Below, in pieces: positions 17,956-27,247 of a stretch of DNA of 64,000 nucleotides (position 1 is the first letter of the stretch; every line of letters starts with the position of its first letter). The stretch spans positions 26,871 to 90,870 of the forward strand of contig CAWHLK010000043.1 in assembly GCA_963829965.1 (NCBI GenBank). The letters are read 5' to 3'. This DNA is from DASXZH01 sp963829965 (GTDB lineage Bacteria > Armatimonadota > Fimbriimonadia > Fimbriimonadales > Fimbriimonadaceae). Under the pieces are notes generated by a model, which made no database searches, was not told the DNA's origin, and saw only the letters and a program-made list of their open reading frames with translations. The translations under genes and the position numbers were made by a program.

Positions 17956-19239
17956 ATGTTCCTCGCTCTAATCCCCGCGCTCGCTATGGCTTCTATTCAC
18001 GGCCGAGGCGCCAATCTCGACCCGAACGACAACGAAACCAAAGCCCACCGCGATCAGCGGATGAAATGGTGGCGTGAGGCGCGGTTTGGCATGTTCATCC
18101 ACTGGGGCCTGTACGCCCAGTTCGAGGGCAGTTACCAGGGCAAGCAAACTCCCGGCATCGGCGAATGGATCATGCACGATCTAAAGATTCCTGTCGCCGA
18201 TTACGCGGCGTACGCCAAGAACTTCAACCCGGTCCAGTTCGATGCCGATAAATGGGTCTCCATCGCCAAGGCAGCCGGCATGAAGTACATCGTGATGACG
18301 GCCAAGCACCATGAGGGCTTTCCGATGTATCACACCAAGACCGATGGCTACAACATCTACGACGCCACGCCCTTCAAGCGGGAGCCGATTGCCGAGATGG
18401 CGGCCGCTTGCAAAAAGCAGGGTCTGAAGTTCGGCGTCTATTACTCCCAAGCCCAAGATTGGCACCACGCAGGCGGAGCGGCTTACGGCGGTCATTGGGA
18501 CACGGCCCAGGACGGCGACCTCCATGAATACGTGAAGAAGATCGCGGCGCCTCAAGTAGAAGAACTCATAACCAGGTTCCATCCGGCAGTGCTCTGGTGG
18601 GACACTCCAGTGGAAATGAGTCCGGAGGACATTCGCGAACTGACCGCCGCTCTCCCCAAAGACCCGGACCTGATCACCAACAACCGTCTCGGCAATGGTG
18701 TGCCAGGCGACACGGAAACGCCTGAGCAGGAGATTCCCGCCACCGGCTACAACCGGGACTGGGAGACATGCATGACCATTAACGACACTTGGGGCTACAA
18801 GTCGTTCGACACCAACTTCAAGTCCACAGAGACCCTGCTGAGAAACCTCATCGACATTGCCTCGAAGGGCGGGAACTACCTCCTGAACGTTGGCCCGGAG
18901 CCAACCGGCCTGATCCCCCAACCCGAAGTAGACCGCTTGGAGCAAATGGGCGAGTGGCTCAAAAAGAACGGCCGGAGCATTTACGGCACTACCGCAAGCC
19001 CCTTCAAAACCCTTCCCTTCGACGGACGCGCAACGGTAAAAGGCAGCTCACTCTTCCTCAATGTGTTTTCCTGGCCCGACGGAGGGCTAACCCTCCCGGA
19101 TCCCGCCCGCCGCATAAGTTCGGCTCGAGTTTTGGCAACCGGCGAAAAGCTCGCGGTTTCGAAGGGAGCCGACGGCCGGCTGACCATCAGCAAGCCGTCC
19201 GCGCTTGATCCGATCTCAACCGCCATAGAACTGCGCTGA
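17956..19239 (+). CDS. Alpha-L-fucosidase, GH29
   Basis: A 427-residue exo-alpha-L-fucosidase. A short signal peptide (MFLALIPALAMA) indicates export. The GH29 hallmarks are FGMFIHWGLYA (43-53), MTAKHHEGF (114-122) and LWWDTP with D216 as predicted nucleophile. A C-terminal beta region follows. It removes terminal fucose from glycans or glycoproteins. It lies between two YkgJ-GT41 genes, so it may trim or recycle the glycans those enzymes make, or simply scavenge. The ATG at 17956 is six bases after TAGACT (17944-17949), a probable leaderless start. It is intact. Confidence 0.92.
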   Translation: MFLALIPALAMASIHGRGANLDPNDNETKAHRDQRMKWWREARFGMFIHWGLYAQFEGSYQGKQTPGIGEWIMHDLKIPVADYAAYAKNFNPVQFDADKWVSIAKAAGMKYIVMTAKHHEGFPMYHTKTDGYNIYDATPFKREPIAEMAAACKKQGLKFGVYYSQAQDWHHAGGAAYGGHWDTAQDGDLHEYVKKIAAPQVEELITRFHPAVLWWDTPVEMSPEDIRELTAALPKDPDLITNNRLGNGVPGDTETPEQEIPATGYNRDWETCMTINDTWGYKSFDTNFKSTETLLRNLIDIASKGGNYLLNVGPEPTGLIPQPEVDRLEQMGEWLKKNGRSIYGTTASPFKTLPFDGRATVKGSSLFLNVFSWPDGGLTLPDPARRISSARVLATGEKLAVSKGADGRLTISKPSALDPISTAIELR

Positions 19240-19248
19240 GGTGTCCGC

Positions 19249-19262
19249 GCCCGCAAGCGGGC
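19249..19262. terminator. Weak hairpin between convergent genes
   Basis: GCCCGC and GCGGGC form a short GC-rich hairpin between the fucosidase and a convergent glycosyltransferase gene. The loop is tight and the T-run poor, so function as a terminator is uncertain. Confidence 0.3.
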
Positions 19263-19289
19263 CTATCTTAGCAATTCTCAGGCGGGAGA

Positions 19290-21350
19290 TTAAGGTTGCC
19301 TCCCACGGGGGACAGAGTCTCGGATCCATGCATCCAGCCCGAGAACCGCTTCCTTATCCTCGAACGGACCGTCCAGGTTCACGTCCGCCATTGCCTTAGC
19401 CTGTAGGTCCCGGTCGAGGATAATCCGCAGATAATCTCGCTCACTCATGGCGATGAGCGCATCCATACCCGCCTGCTTCAAAAAGGCGAGGCTATGACGC
19501 CCGCGCATGAACTCGCCCGGCAACGTGGCGAACGGCGTACCCATCGCAATGGACTCCAAGGTCACGTTGCCTCCGTTCCAGGCCGGAATATCGATGACCA
19601 GGTCGGCCAACTCCAAAATCCGGCGAAAGTCTTCGCCGGACATTCTGCCAAGCCATTGGCAGCGAACCCCGGCTCTCTCAAGCCTCGCTTTCAAAATCGG
19701 CGTCGTCGCGACGAGGCTGCTCTCAATGAGAACGATCGGGTTTTCGAGCGACTGCGAAATGTTTGCGAGGAGTTCGTCCTCCCGAGGCACAAGCTTCATC
19801 GCGTTGTGGGGAAGCAAAACGAGAAAGCCTTCCGGCAGACCATAGTCTGCCCGGGTCTTGTTGGAACCTGATGGGATGTTCCGTTGCAGGTACAGCCCGG
19901 AGCCGGGAAGGCGCACCAACTTCTCCCGGTAGTGCGAATTGCCATTTTCAGGCTCCATGAGATCAGAGGACAGATAATAGTCGATGGTAGGCAGCCCGGA
20001 GGTGACCGGATGCCCCCACGCGGTGGCCTGAACCGGCGCGAGCCGCATGCCCGCGTATTGGTAGTTGGCGCCATCCATGCCAAGATCGGTGAAAATCAGC
20101 ACGTCCAGATCCAGGCTCTTAATGAACCGCGCGGTTTGGGTGACGTCTCCCGGCACCTGGTAAAAGTGGTCCGCCGTGCTCCGAAACAGCCAAGTGCCGT
20201 CATCCGGCTCGTTGCACAAGGAGAAAGCGTAACTCTCGATGTCCTCGGCATGGTTCACAATCCAGCCCAGGCTCCAATAAGCGCCGTTGTGGAGAGACAT
20301 GTTGCTGCTGATGTAGCCGACTCGGTATTTGCCGCCCCTCCTTCTTCTTTCAATAGGCTCGCATAAGTCCGGAAGCGCCCGTCGGACGATAGGACAGATA
20401 AGCGTTTCGCCAACCTCGGACAGAATGTCCCGCACGTCTTCCCCTCTGTAAGCCGCCGCAAACGTGTCGAAATACTTCAAAGCGTTGAAGGCCGCGACCG
20501 GATCGAGCTTCGAAACCGACACTTCTCGAAGCCGGCGTTTGTAGCGCTCCATCGCAGGCTCCAACTCCTCGTGCGACGAGTAAGCGTAGGGCAGCCGAAG
20601 CAAAGCGATGCGCGCCAGTTCGCTTTCTTGGCTCAGGCCGGCAAACGGCTCTTCGCGGGCTTCCAGCGTGTCCATCTTTATCGCGGCCAAGACCTCCGCC
20701 GCGTTCGACGGCTTGCCGGAAGGTTCGTGGCTCCCTCTGAGCTTGCGCCCTTCCTCGACCGGGACGTCGGGCTTGGAGCTGAAGCGGCCCGCCTCCCAGA
20801 GGACGTGGCCGCCTTTTGCGAAGCTTGCCTCCCAGTCCGGAACTTCCAGCATAAGAAGGAGTGCATTCACTAGGTTTACGCGGTGGCAGTCGAGGCCTTT
20901 CGCGGAAAGTCCCACCGCGAGAGCCAGCTCGATTGCGGAGATCTCGGCGTCATTGGATCCATCCTTGCGGCAGCTCAAGGGCCGCCGTTCCGCGAGCGCA
21001 CAGCCACCTTCCGTTTGGAAGGGACAAGGCGTTTGCTCCGGACTGCGGCGCGTCCGCAGGAATTCCTTGCAAACTTCCAAAAGTGCCACCCTAGACTCTT
21101 CCGGCAGACTGTCCAAATATCGCTGAACCGGAATCAACTCGCCGATGATGGCGTACGGCGCGGAGCCTGCTTTGCAGCCCGCGCAAGGGCCGCTTCCGGG
21201 CGCGAACTGACGGGAAGCCGCGTGTGCCTTTGCGACAGCATCCTCGATGGCCTTTTGCTTGATCTCACCGGACAGCCGCCGCAAAGTGGTGCTCAGAACG
21301 AACTGATAGAGCGCGGCCTGACGCTCGGGGTCCGGTGGCGTTTGGCTCAT
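19290..21350 (-). CDS. YkgJ-GT41 glycosyltransferase fusion (copy 3), intact, reduced Cys motif
   Basis: A 686-residue paralogue with an uninterrupted frame. The N-terminal cysteine motif is reduced to CAGC, lacking the paired cysteines, while the second set is retained (TPCPFQTEGGC...RRPLSCRK). The glycosyltransferase half is complete: KYRVGYISSN, VQATAWGHPVTSGLP, DYYLSSDLMEP, AMKLVPRED with the OGT-type lysine, NGGNVTLESI and GEFMRGRHSLAFLK. Metal binding by the N-terminal domain is therefore doubtful while glycosyl transfer is probably kept. It is on the opposite strand to its neighbours and seems monocistronic. Confidence 0.85.
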   Translation of the reverse strand: MSQTPPDPERQAALYQFVLSTTLRRLSGEIKQKAIEDAVAKAHAASRQFAPGSGPCAGCKAGSAPYAIIGELIPVQRYLDSLPEESRVALLEVCKEFLRTRRSPEQTPCPFQTEGGCALAERRPLSCRKDGSNDAEISAIELALAVGLSAKGLDCHRVNLVNALLLMLEVPDWEASFAKGGHVLWEAGRFSSKPDVPVEEGRKLRGSHEPSGKPSNAAEVLAAIKMDTLEAREEPFAGLSQESELARIALLRLPYAYSSHEELEPAMERYKRRLREVSVSKLDPVAAFNALKYFDTFAAAYRGEDVRDILSEVGETLICPIVRRALPDLCEPIERRRRGGKYRVGYISSNMSLHNGAYWSLGWIVNHAEDIESYAFSLCNEPDDGTWLFRSTADHFYQVPGDVTQTARFIKSLDLDVLIFTDLGMDGANYQYAGMRLAPVQATAWGHPVTSGLPTIDYYLSSDLMEPENGNSHYREKLVRLPGSGLYLQRNIPSGSNKTRADYGLPEGFLVLLPHNAMKLVPREDELLANISQSLENPIVLIESSLVATTPILKARLERAGVRCQWLGRMSGEDFRRILELADLVIDIPAWNGGNVTLESIAMGTPFATLPGEFMRGRHSLAFLKQAGMDALIAMSERDYLRIILDRDLQAKAMADVNLDGPFEDKEAVLGLDAWIRDSVPRGRQP

Positions 21351-21578
21351 TCCTTAAGGGAAACTACCATAAAAAATCAATCTAGCCTTCTGGACCTGCT
21401 TAGATTGCGGCTTTCAAAAGCAATGGCTCGGCCCGGTCTTGATGATTTCACCCCCAGGACTAAGTAAAGCGCCGAGCGCCGCCCTGGCTTTAGCCTTACA
21501 AAGTGCCCTCCATCCGGCGCTTGGCCGGCCTCAGCACCTCCCTGCTGGTTGGCTTGTCCAGTTTTATCATAACAAAAC

Positions 21579-21608
21579 TTGACACATTGCCCCCAAATAT
21601 GAGACAAT
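21579..21608 (+). promoter_or_regulatory. Promoter of AbiEi-like gene
   Basis: TTGACA (21579-21584) and GACAAT (21603-21608) are separated by 18 bp, and the ATG follows six bases later. This is the clearest two-box promoter of the window and again predicts a leaderless message. Confidence 0.65.
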
Positions 21609-21614
21609 CACGCC

Positions 21615-22342
21615 ATGTTAGGCAAGTCCGGCAACTCAGATATGACGCTTTCGGCCGCCTCTCAGATTCGACGTAAAATCGAAACGGAGGGGCAGGAGCT
21701 ATGGACGTTAGAGGACTTTAAGCCACTCCGGCTCACCGCCGTTGCCAAGGCGCTATCGCGCCTCGTTCAGGAAGGGTTACTGGAACGGGCCGCAAAGGGT
21801 ATCTACTACCGGCCACGCGAAACCGTCTTTGGCAAAAGCCAACTTGCCGCAAGCGAGATCTCCGAAACCTCATCCAAACACGCGCTCCATCCCACAGGAA
21901 TCAGCGCGGCGAATATCCTTGGCTTTACGACTCAAAATGCCGCCCTTCCCCAGTACGCGACCACTGGACCTCGAAGGCCTACAAAGCTTTCGAAGAACAA
22001 AGTCTACACACACCGTTCGGCCTCCAGAGAATCGCTCACCCTTGAAGAAGGTGCGCTTCTGGAATCTTGCGCGCTCGCGGGACCTTAAGCGAACTGTCAC
22101 CCGACGAGACCGTCCGCAAACTTGTTAAGTTGCTTACAGACCCAAAGTCCTTTAAGCGCATTGCCGAAGCATCAATCACGGAGCCGCCGCGAGTTCGCGC
22201 CATTCTTGGAGCCATCGGCGAAGAGTCACGCCAGCCCGAGCAGGTTCTTGCCCCCTTGCGAAAGAGTCTAAACCCATTGACCAAATTTGACTTCGGCCCG
22301 CTAAGTGTGCTTCAACACGCAAAGAAGTGGCAGGCCAAATGA
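21615..22342 (+). pseudogene. AbiEi/DUF6088-type antitoxin, frameshifted
   Basis: The antitoxin half of a type IV (AbiE-like) toxin-antitoxin pair. A winged-helix N-terminus (LTAVAKALSRLVQEGLLERAAKGIYY) precedes the DUF6088-like body (HALHPTGISAANILGFTTQNA). The first frame ends at 22088, but the family continues in another frame from LRARGTLSELSPDETVRKL to 22342. A one-base shift near 22060 thus divides it. AbiEi-type proteins repress their own operon and counteract the nucleotidyltransferase toxin. The gene overlaps the toxin start (ATGA). Confidence 0.7.
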
Positions 22343-22923
22343 AGCTCTTTGAACACCCCGACTTTGACCAGCTTGTAATCCAAACCCGGCAGCACCTCAA
22401 CGTTCCCGGACTCACTGAGCAACTCATCGAGAAAGACTATTACGTCACCGAGACCTTGCGGATTGTAGCGACGCATCTACCGACCCATGCGATCTTCAAA
22501 GGCGGAACGAGCCTATCCAAGGTTTGGCAACTCATCCAGCGCTTTTCGGAGGACGTCGACCTGTTTGTCGATCCGCAGCGCTACACGCCGCCGCTTGGCA
22601 AGAACGGCATTGACCGCGAACTCAAAACGCTCAGAAACAATGTCGCAGGGTTTCCTGCGTTCGAACTTATTGAGAGCAAAACAAGCGGAGGCTTCGGTCG
22701 TAGCGATCATTTCCGTTACCCGCAGCGCTTTGGCGGCGCCGCCTCGATTCGCGACACCGTGCTCCTCGAATCAGGTACCGCCAGCGGCCGCGAACCAGTC
22801 ATCACGACCGGCATCGAATCCTATGTGGCGCGGTTCTTGCGCGAGACGGGTCTTGACCTCGGAGCCGATGACCAACCATCCTTTCCGATGCAGGTGCATG
22901 CCTCCATCTTCTTTCGAGGTTAA
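22339..22923 (+). CDS. AbiEii-type nucleotidyltransferase toxin, C-terminally truncated
   Basis: This 194-residue protein has the AbiEii signature: QLIEKDYYVTETLR, then FKGGTSLSKVWQLIQRFSEDVDLFVD, with the GG/S and DxD nucleotidyltransferase residues. The usual protein is near 300 residues and continues with a conserved helical C-terminal region. Here translation stops at 22923 and the following 150 bases do not encode the rest in any frame I can follow, so the toxin is probably a dead remnant. Translationally coupled to the antitoxin by an ATGA overlap. ATG at 22339 chosen because of this coupling. Confidence 0.7.
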   Translation: MKLFEHPDFDQLVIQTRQHLNVPGLTEQLIEKDYYVTETLRIVATHLPTHAIFKGGTSLSKVWQLIQRFSEDVDLFVDPQRYTPPLGKNGIDRELKTLRNNVAGFPAFELIESKTSGGFGRSDHFRYPQRFGGAASIRDTVLLESGTASGREPVITTGIESYVARFLRETGLDLGADDQPSFPMQVHASIFFRG

Positions 22924-23090
22924 TATATGAGCGGCTTGACTCGATCCCTGGGCACCTTTCCGGTTCCCGCGCCTCTACTCTCATGACAAGATCGGAGACT
23001 CTCGCAAGGGGAAGTTGGGAATTTCCAACCTCAACAGCTCTTCAAAACGCACAATAACCAGGCGATCGCCTTACTTCGAAATTGGAAGTC

Positions 23091-23178
23091 TGGCGGAGAG
23101 AGTGAGATTCGAACTCACGGTGGGTTGCCCCACAGCGGTTTTCAAGACCGCCGCATTAGACCACTCTGCCATCTCTCC
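23091..23178 (-). tRNA. tRNA-Ser (anticodon UGA)
   Basis: The reverse strand reads a complete class II tRNA: acceptor stem GGAGAGA/TCTCTCC with discriminator G and encoded CCA, anticodon loop with TGA, a long variable arm and a T arm with GTTCGAATC. It decodes UCA codons. The gene sits directly beside the degraded AbiE pair, a typical integration neighbourhood, although no attachment-site duplication was found. Confidence 0.95.
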
Positions 23179-23345
23179 GAGTGCCTATTTTACAATCATT
23201 GCAACGAACTTAGAGTTCCCTAAGCTTGCGGGTTCTTTGTGTTCCTTACTTGACTCAAGCTGTAAAATCAACAGAGGCGGGAGGCTATGCGCCCAATGCA
23301 GCCTAATTGAGGCCTGCACTGGATTGACCGGACAGAGCACAAACT

Positions 23346-25040
23346 ATGGAAGGACAGAACGCCGGGAAGAGAGAGCGTCCGGGGCAGCCGGCTCCAAATC
23401 CCGAAACTCCTGAATCACTAATTTCCTTGTCGGCTTCCCTAAGAATGAAGGGAGATTTCCAATCGTCGTTGGCAGCGGCTCGCCATGCCTGTCAGGCAGC
23501 TCCCGATAGCGCGCACGCCTATAACAACCTAGGGCTTACTCAACTGGCACTTTCGGAGCTTCCCCAAGCTGCCCAGTCCTTTGAACGGGCCACCAACTTA
23601 ACTCCAGCTTTAACCGAAGCCTTCTTCAATCTCGGCTCCACGCTGTTCAAACTGGGGTCACGTTCGGAATCTGAAATGGCTTTTGACAAGGCAATCGATA
23701 TGGTCTCTTGGTCCCCCACGGCCCTGACGGCTTTGGGCTCCGCTCTCTTGGGCCAAGGGCAAGCGCAAAAAGCCCTCGTTTGCGGACAGCGGGCAATTGC
23801 TTTAGGCTCCGAAGACGTCACACCAAGATTCTCTGCTCCAAGGCCTTGTTTCACATGGGCGACGCAGTCGATTCAATGGCCTATGCCGAAACAGGCAATT
23901 GACTTCGATCCCGAAAGCCCAAGCGCCCATTCGGTGTATGCGGCGGCTTTGGAGGGTCTTGGCATGATTCCGGAAGCACGGGGCAGCCACCTAAGAGCAA
24001 TCGAACTGGATCCAAACCACGTGCAATCCTACGTGGCCATTTCTCTAAACCAATCGGCAAGCCAGGTGGACAAGGAGCTTGTGTACCGAATGGAGAGACT
24101 GGCAAGCGCTTCGAACCTGCATGCCGGAGACAGTTCGATGCTTCACTACGGACTGGGCCGATCCTATGAGCAACTGGAAGAGTATGAGCTCGCGATGAGG
24201 CACTACGACGAAGCCAATCGGATTGCGCGCTACCTTAAACTGGGGAACATTCCTGTCAACAAGGTCCTCCGAAAATCGCAGATAGACAACGTCAAACGGC
24301 TTTTTACCAAGGAAGCGATGGCCCAGCATATCGGCCACGGCATCATGTCCGAGACGCCCGTTTTCATTGTGGGAATGATACGATCGGGCACAACCCTGAT
24401 GGAGCAGATTCTATCGAGCCACCCGAGCGTGGCGGCTGGCGGAGAACTGCCCTTTTGGATGGAAAATGCCGGGCAGGTGATCGAGCTTGGCGGCGCGATC
24501 AAATTTGAAGGGCTTGCCAGATTAGCGAACGAATATTTGGCGACACTCAACTCGGTTTCCTCGACAGCCCTGCGAGTCACAGACAAAATGCCGGCCAATG
24601 TGACCATGCTCGGGCTACTTAGATTCGCCTTTCCCAATGCAAAGGTTGTTCACATGAGAAGAAACGGCGCAGATACCTGCTTCTCCATCTACGCAACTCC
24701 CAACGGAGCAAGATCCGACTTTCTCCACCACAAGGAAAGTATTGCCTTTGAGTACGGCATGTATTTGGAACTCATGAATCACTGGCGTAGCGTTCTTCCC
24801 TCGGATTGGTTCATGGACGTGGTCTACGAGGATCTGGTGGATGATCCTGAGCATGTCACGCGCCAGGTCCTCCAATTCTGCGGTCTCGAATGGAGCGAAT
24901 TGTGCCTTTCCCCCGAAAAGAACGACCGGGCGGTCACTACTCCAAGTCTCTGGCAGGTCCGTCAGCCCGTGTACAAGACCGCAAAACAAAGGTGGCGAAA
25001 CTTCGAACCGTGGGTCGAGCCATTCAAGCGCTTTGCGTAG
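23346..25040 (+). CDS. TPR-repeat sulfotransferase (copy 4), with a compensated internal frameshift
   Basis: A protein of about 564 residues with TPR repeats (AHAYNNLGLTQLALSELPQA, ALTEAFFNLGSTLFKLG) and a C-terminal sulfotransferase domain: GMIRSGTTLMEQ, AAGGELPFW, RRNGADTCFSIYA. Between about 23816 and 23888 the open frame gives a proline- and tryptophan-rich stretch without TPR character. Another frame there reads HTKILCSKALFHMGDAVDSM, a good TPR repeat that joins smoothly to AKQAIDFDPESPSAHS. One base is therefore missing near 23818 and one extra near 23887. The 5'-loop Pro to Ile change and altered 3' loop make it the most divergent copy. It is followed after 44 bases by a YkgJ-GT41 gene, a probable operon. 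Confidence 0.8.
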   Translation: MEGQNAGKRERPGQPAPNPETPESLISLSASLRMKGDFQSSLAAARHACQAAPDSAHAYNNLGLTQLALSELPQAAQSFERATNLTPALTEAFFNLGSTLFKLGSRSESEMAFDKAIDMVSWSPTALTALGSALLGQGQAQKALVCGQRAIALGSEDVTPRFSAPRPCFTWATQSIQWPMPKQAIDFDPESPSAHSVYAAALEGLGMIPEARGSHLRAIELDPNHVQSYVAISLNQSASQVDKELVYRMERLASASNLHAGDSSMLHYGLGRSYEQLEEYELAMRHYDEANRIARYLKLGNIPVNKVLRKSQIDNVKRLFTKEAMAQHIGHGIMSETPVFIVGMIRSGTTLMEQILSSHPSVAAGGELPFWMENAGQVIELGGAIKFEGLARLANEYLATLNSVSSTALRVTDKMPANVTMLGLLRFAFPNAKVVHMRRNGADTCFSIYATPNGARSDFLHHKESIAFEYGMYLELMNHWRSVLPSDWFMDVVYEDLVDDPEHVTRQVLQFCGLEWSELCLSPEKNDRAVTTPSLWQVRQPVYKTAKQRWRNFEPWVEPFKRFA

Positions 25041-25084
25041 GGATAAGCCCGCGGCGCGTTACGTGAGCCCGGTTCGTCTTTCCC

Positions 25085-27244
25085 ATGCCGATGAGCGAAG
25101 TTACCGAGCCCGCAATCGATCCCGGTCTTCAACAGCATCTTCGCATGGTCGCACGTTATTGTGAAAAACGTGTCGAAAGCGTGCTGCAAGAAAGACGGGC
25201 AGGCGGCGTGATCGCCCCACTGGTCCAACACCTTTATGAAGTTCTAGATTACGAAATTGCTCAGATATTTGCTGCAGGATCAAATCCCCAGTTTGCTGAC
25301 CAGGAGGGTGCCTTAACATGCGGCAAATCCCCGTCGGTTACCATCCCTGAGGCGATCATTGTCGCTGAATTTCTTCAGGACCGGTTCACCCCGCTCGAAA
25401 TCGCAGGTTTGCTCAAGGCGGTCCACGGAGGCGCCTGTCCATTCTCGCCTTTGGGAAAATGCCTGATCCGCGAATGCCGGCCGCTTGCCTGTCGGGGTTC
25501 CTCCCCAAAGCCAGGCACGGCTTAGGAAAGACCCGAGCCCGCCTTAGTCCAGCAAGTCTCGGTTCAAATGGATGCGGCGGCCCGAGCGGTCGAACACGGA
25601 CTGCGCGTGGGTTTACGGTTCGAATCTCTGGACTCTGACCGAGTGGACCTTGTAGGGGCTCTCTCAGTCATCCTCCCGAGGCCTTCCTTCGCCCAGGACT
25701 ACATTGAGGGGCGCGCGCTTCTGGAAGCCCACAAGCATCTGTTGCCCAACGATCCTGTGGAAGCGTTCCACGTCTCCGGAGGCGCCAGACCCGCTTCAGA
25801 CCCCGAGGAGATCGGCAACGAACCTACCGGTTACGTGCCGCCAATTTCCGAACGGTCGCTTAAGGAATATTACGACCTTGCCCTTAAGCAAGGTTTGTTC
25901 AAGGAAGCGATTCAGACCCTTAGGCTCGGCACTCCCGCACAGGAAATCGCGAGAATCGTTGTGCCCCGAGTCTATGACTCGGAAGAAGAGATCGCCGAGT
26001 GGCGCGCGCATTATGTTTGCGCGTTGCGCGCGTTTGCCGAACAGGATTATGAACCGGGCGAGGCCTTTAACGCCCTTAGCATGCACCGCACAGCGAGCCT
26101 GGCCTATCAGGGCATGGATGATAGGGAAATCATGATCGAGAACGGAAAGATCATGAGCGCGGTTACAGAGAAGGCTTTCCCGGAGTTCGTTCAACCTATC
26201 CCAAAGCGAAAACGCAACGGGAAGATTCGTGTTGGATACCTCAGCGCCAACATGCACGGCAGCAACGGCTGCCGGTGGTCCCTGGGGTGGCTTGCAAACC
26301 ATAGCCCGGAAATTGAGACATTCGCGTTGAACGTTGGGACTGTTCAAGACAAGATCAGCAGGCAGTTTCGGGCCGGGGCCGATCACTACTTCCACCTCAT
26401 TCGATCGATTCCCGAAAACGCGCGGTTCATTAAGGCATTGGAATTGGACTGCCTGATCTTCACCGACATCGGACTTCACGGTTTCAACACGAGCTACGCA
26501 ACCATGCGCCTGGCGCCTATCCAGGCAACCGCTTGGGGCCATCCGGTCACTTCCGGTTATCCGGCAATTGATTTTTATCTCTCCTCGGAGCTGATGGAAC
26601 CGCCCAATAGCCAGGAGCACTACTCGGAGCGCCTGGTCCGCCTTCCCAATACCGGGCTGTGCTATCCGGATTTGGAGGATTTTCCAAGAAAGACGCGGTC
26701 CGAATTTGCACTTTCCGAGACCGGCCCACTCATCGTCAACGTCCAAACCAAGCCGAAACTCCTGCCCCAGCACGATCATCTATACCGAGAAATAGGCGAA
26801 AAGGTAAAGCCGCGAATCGTGTTTATTGAAGGGGTCCAACCCTGCGACACGATTGTTACAAAACGAAGAATGGAAAGGGCGGGGGTTCGATCGATTTGGC
26901 TGCCGCATCTTAATCGCCCGGATTTTCTCGCTTTGCTCGCCCTCGCCGACGTTTCGCTCGATCCTCCGCTCTGGTCAGGGGGAAACACCACGATTGAGGC
27001 TTTAGCACTTGGAACGCCGGTCGTAACCCTTCCCGGTCCGTTCATGCGCGGCCGCCACAGCCTTGCATTTCTAAAACAAGCGAACGCCGAGGGCCTAATT
27101 GCCGAGAATGAAGAGGATTATGTTTCTTTGGCGGCTGACTTCGAACGACAAAGGGATGCGATGAAGAATGCCGAGCCGGAGGCGCTGTTTAACGACGGGG
27201 CGCCAGTTGGGTTCTTGGACGAGTTTTTTAGAAATTGCTTCTAG
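25085..27244 (+). pseudogene. YkgJ-GT41 glycosyltransferase fusion (copy 4), in-frame stop
   Basis: The reading frame is continuous from 25085 to 27244 except for a TAG at 25523-25525, in the poorly conserved stretch after the cysteine domain. The first cysteine motif is reduced to a single Cys (TCGKSPS); the second is kept (GACPFSPLGKC...RPLACRG). The glycosyltransferase part is complete: KIRVGYLSAN, IQATAWGHPVTSGYP, QTKPKLLPQHD, SGGNTTIEAL, GPFMRGRHSLAFLK. If the stop is real, an internal start at 25568 could yield a 558-residue protein keeping the enzyme. Downstream partner of TPR-sulfotransferase copy 4. Confidence 0.75.
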
Positions 27245-27247
27245 ACT

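Noticed and set aside
23287..23310. Seven-codon open frame after GGGAGG, possible leader peptide before a sulfotransferase gene
   Set aside because: Spacing to the ATG is only two bases and there is no terminator or attenuator structure nearby.
25796..26779. 327-codon minus-strand open frame opposite YkgJ-GT41 copy 4
   Set aside because: The glycosyltransferase motifs are on the plus strand; the minus frame shows no domain.
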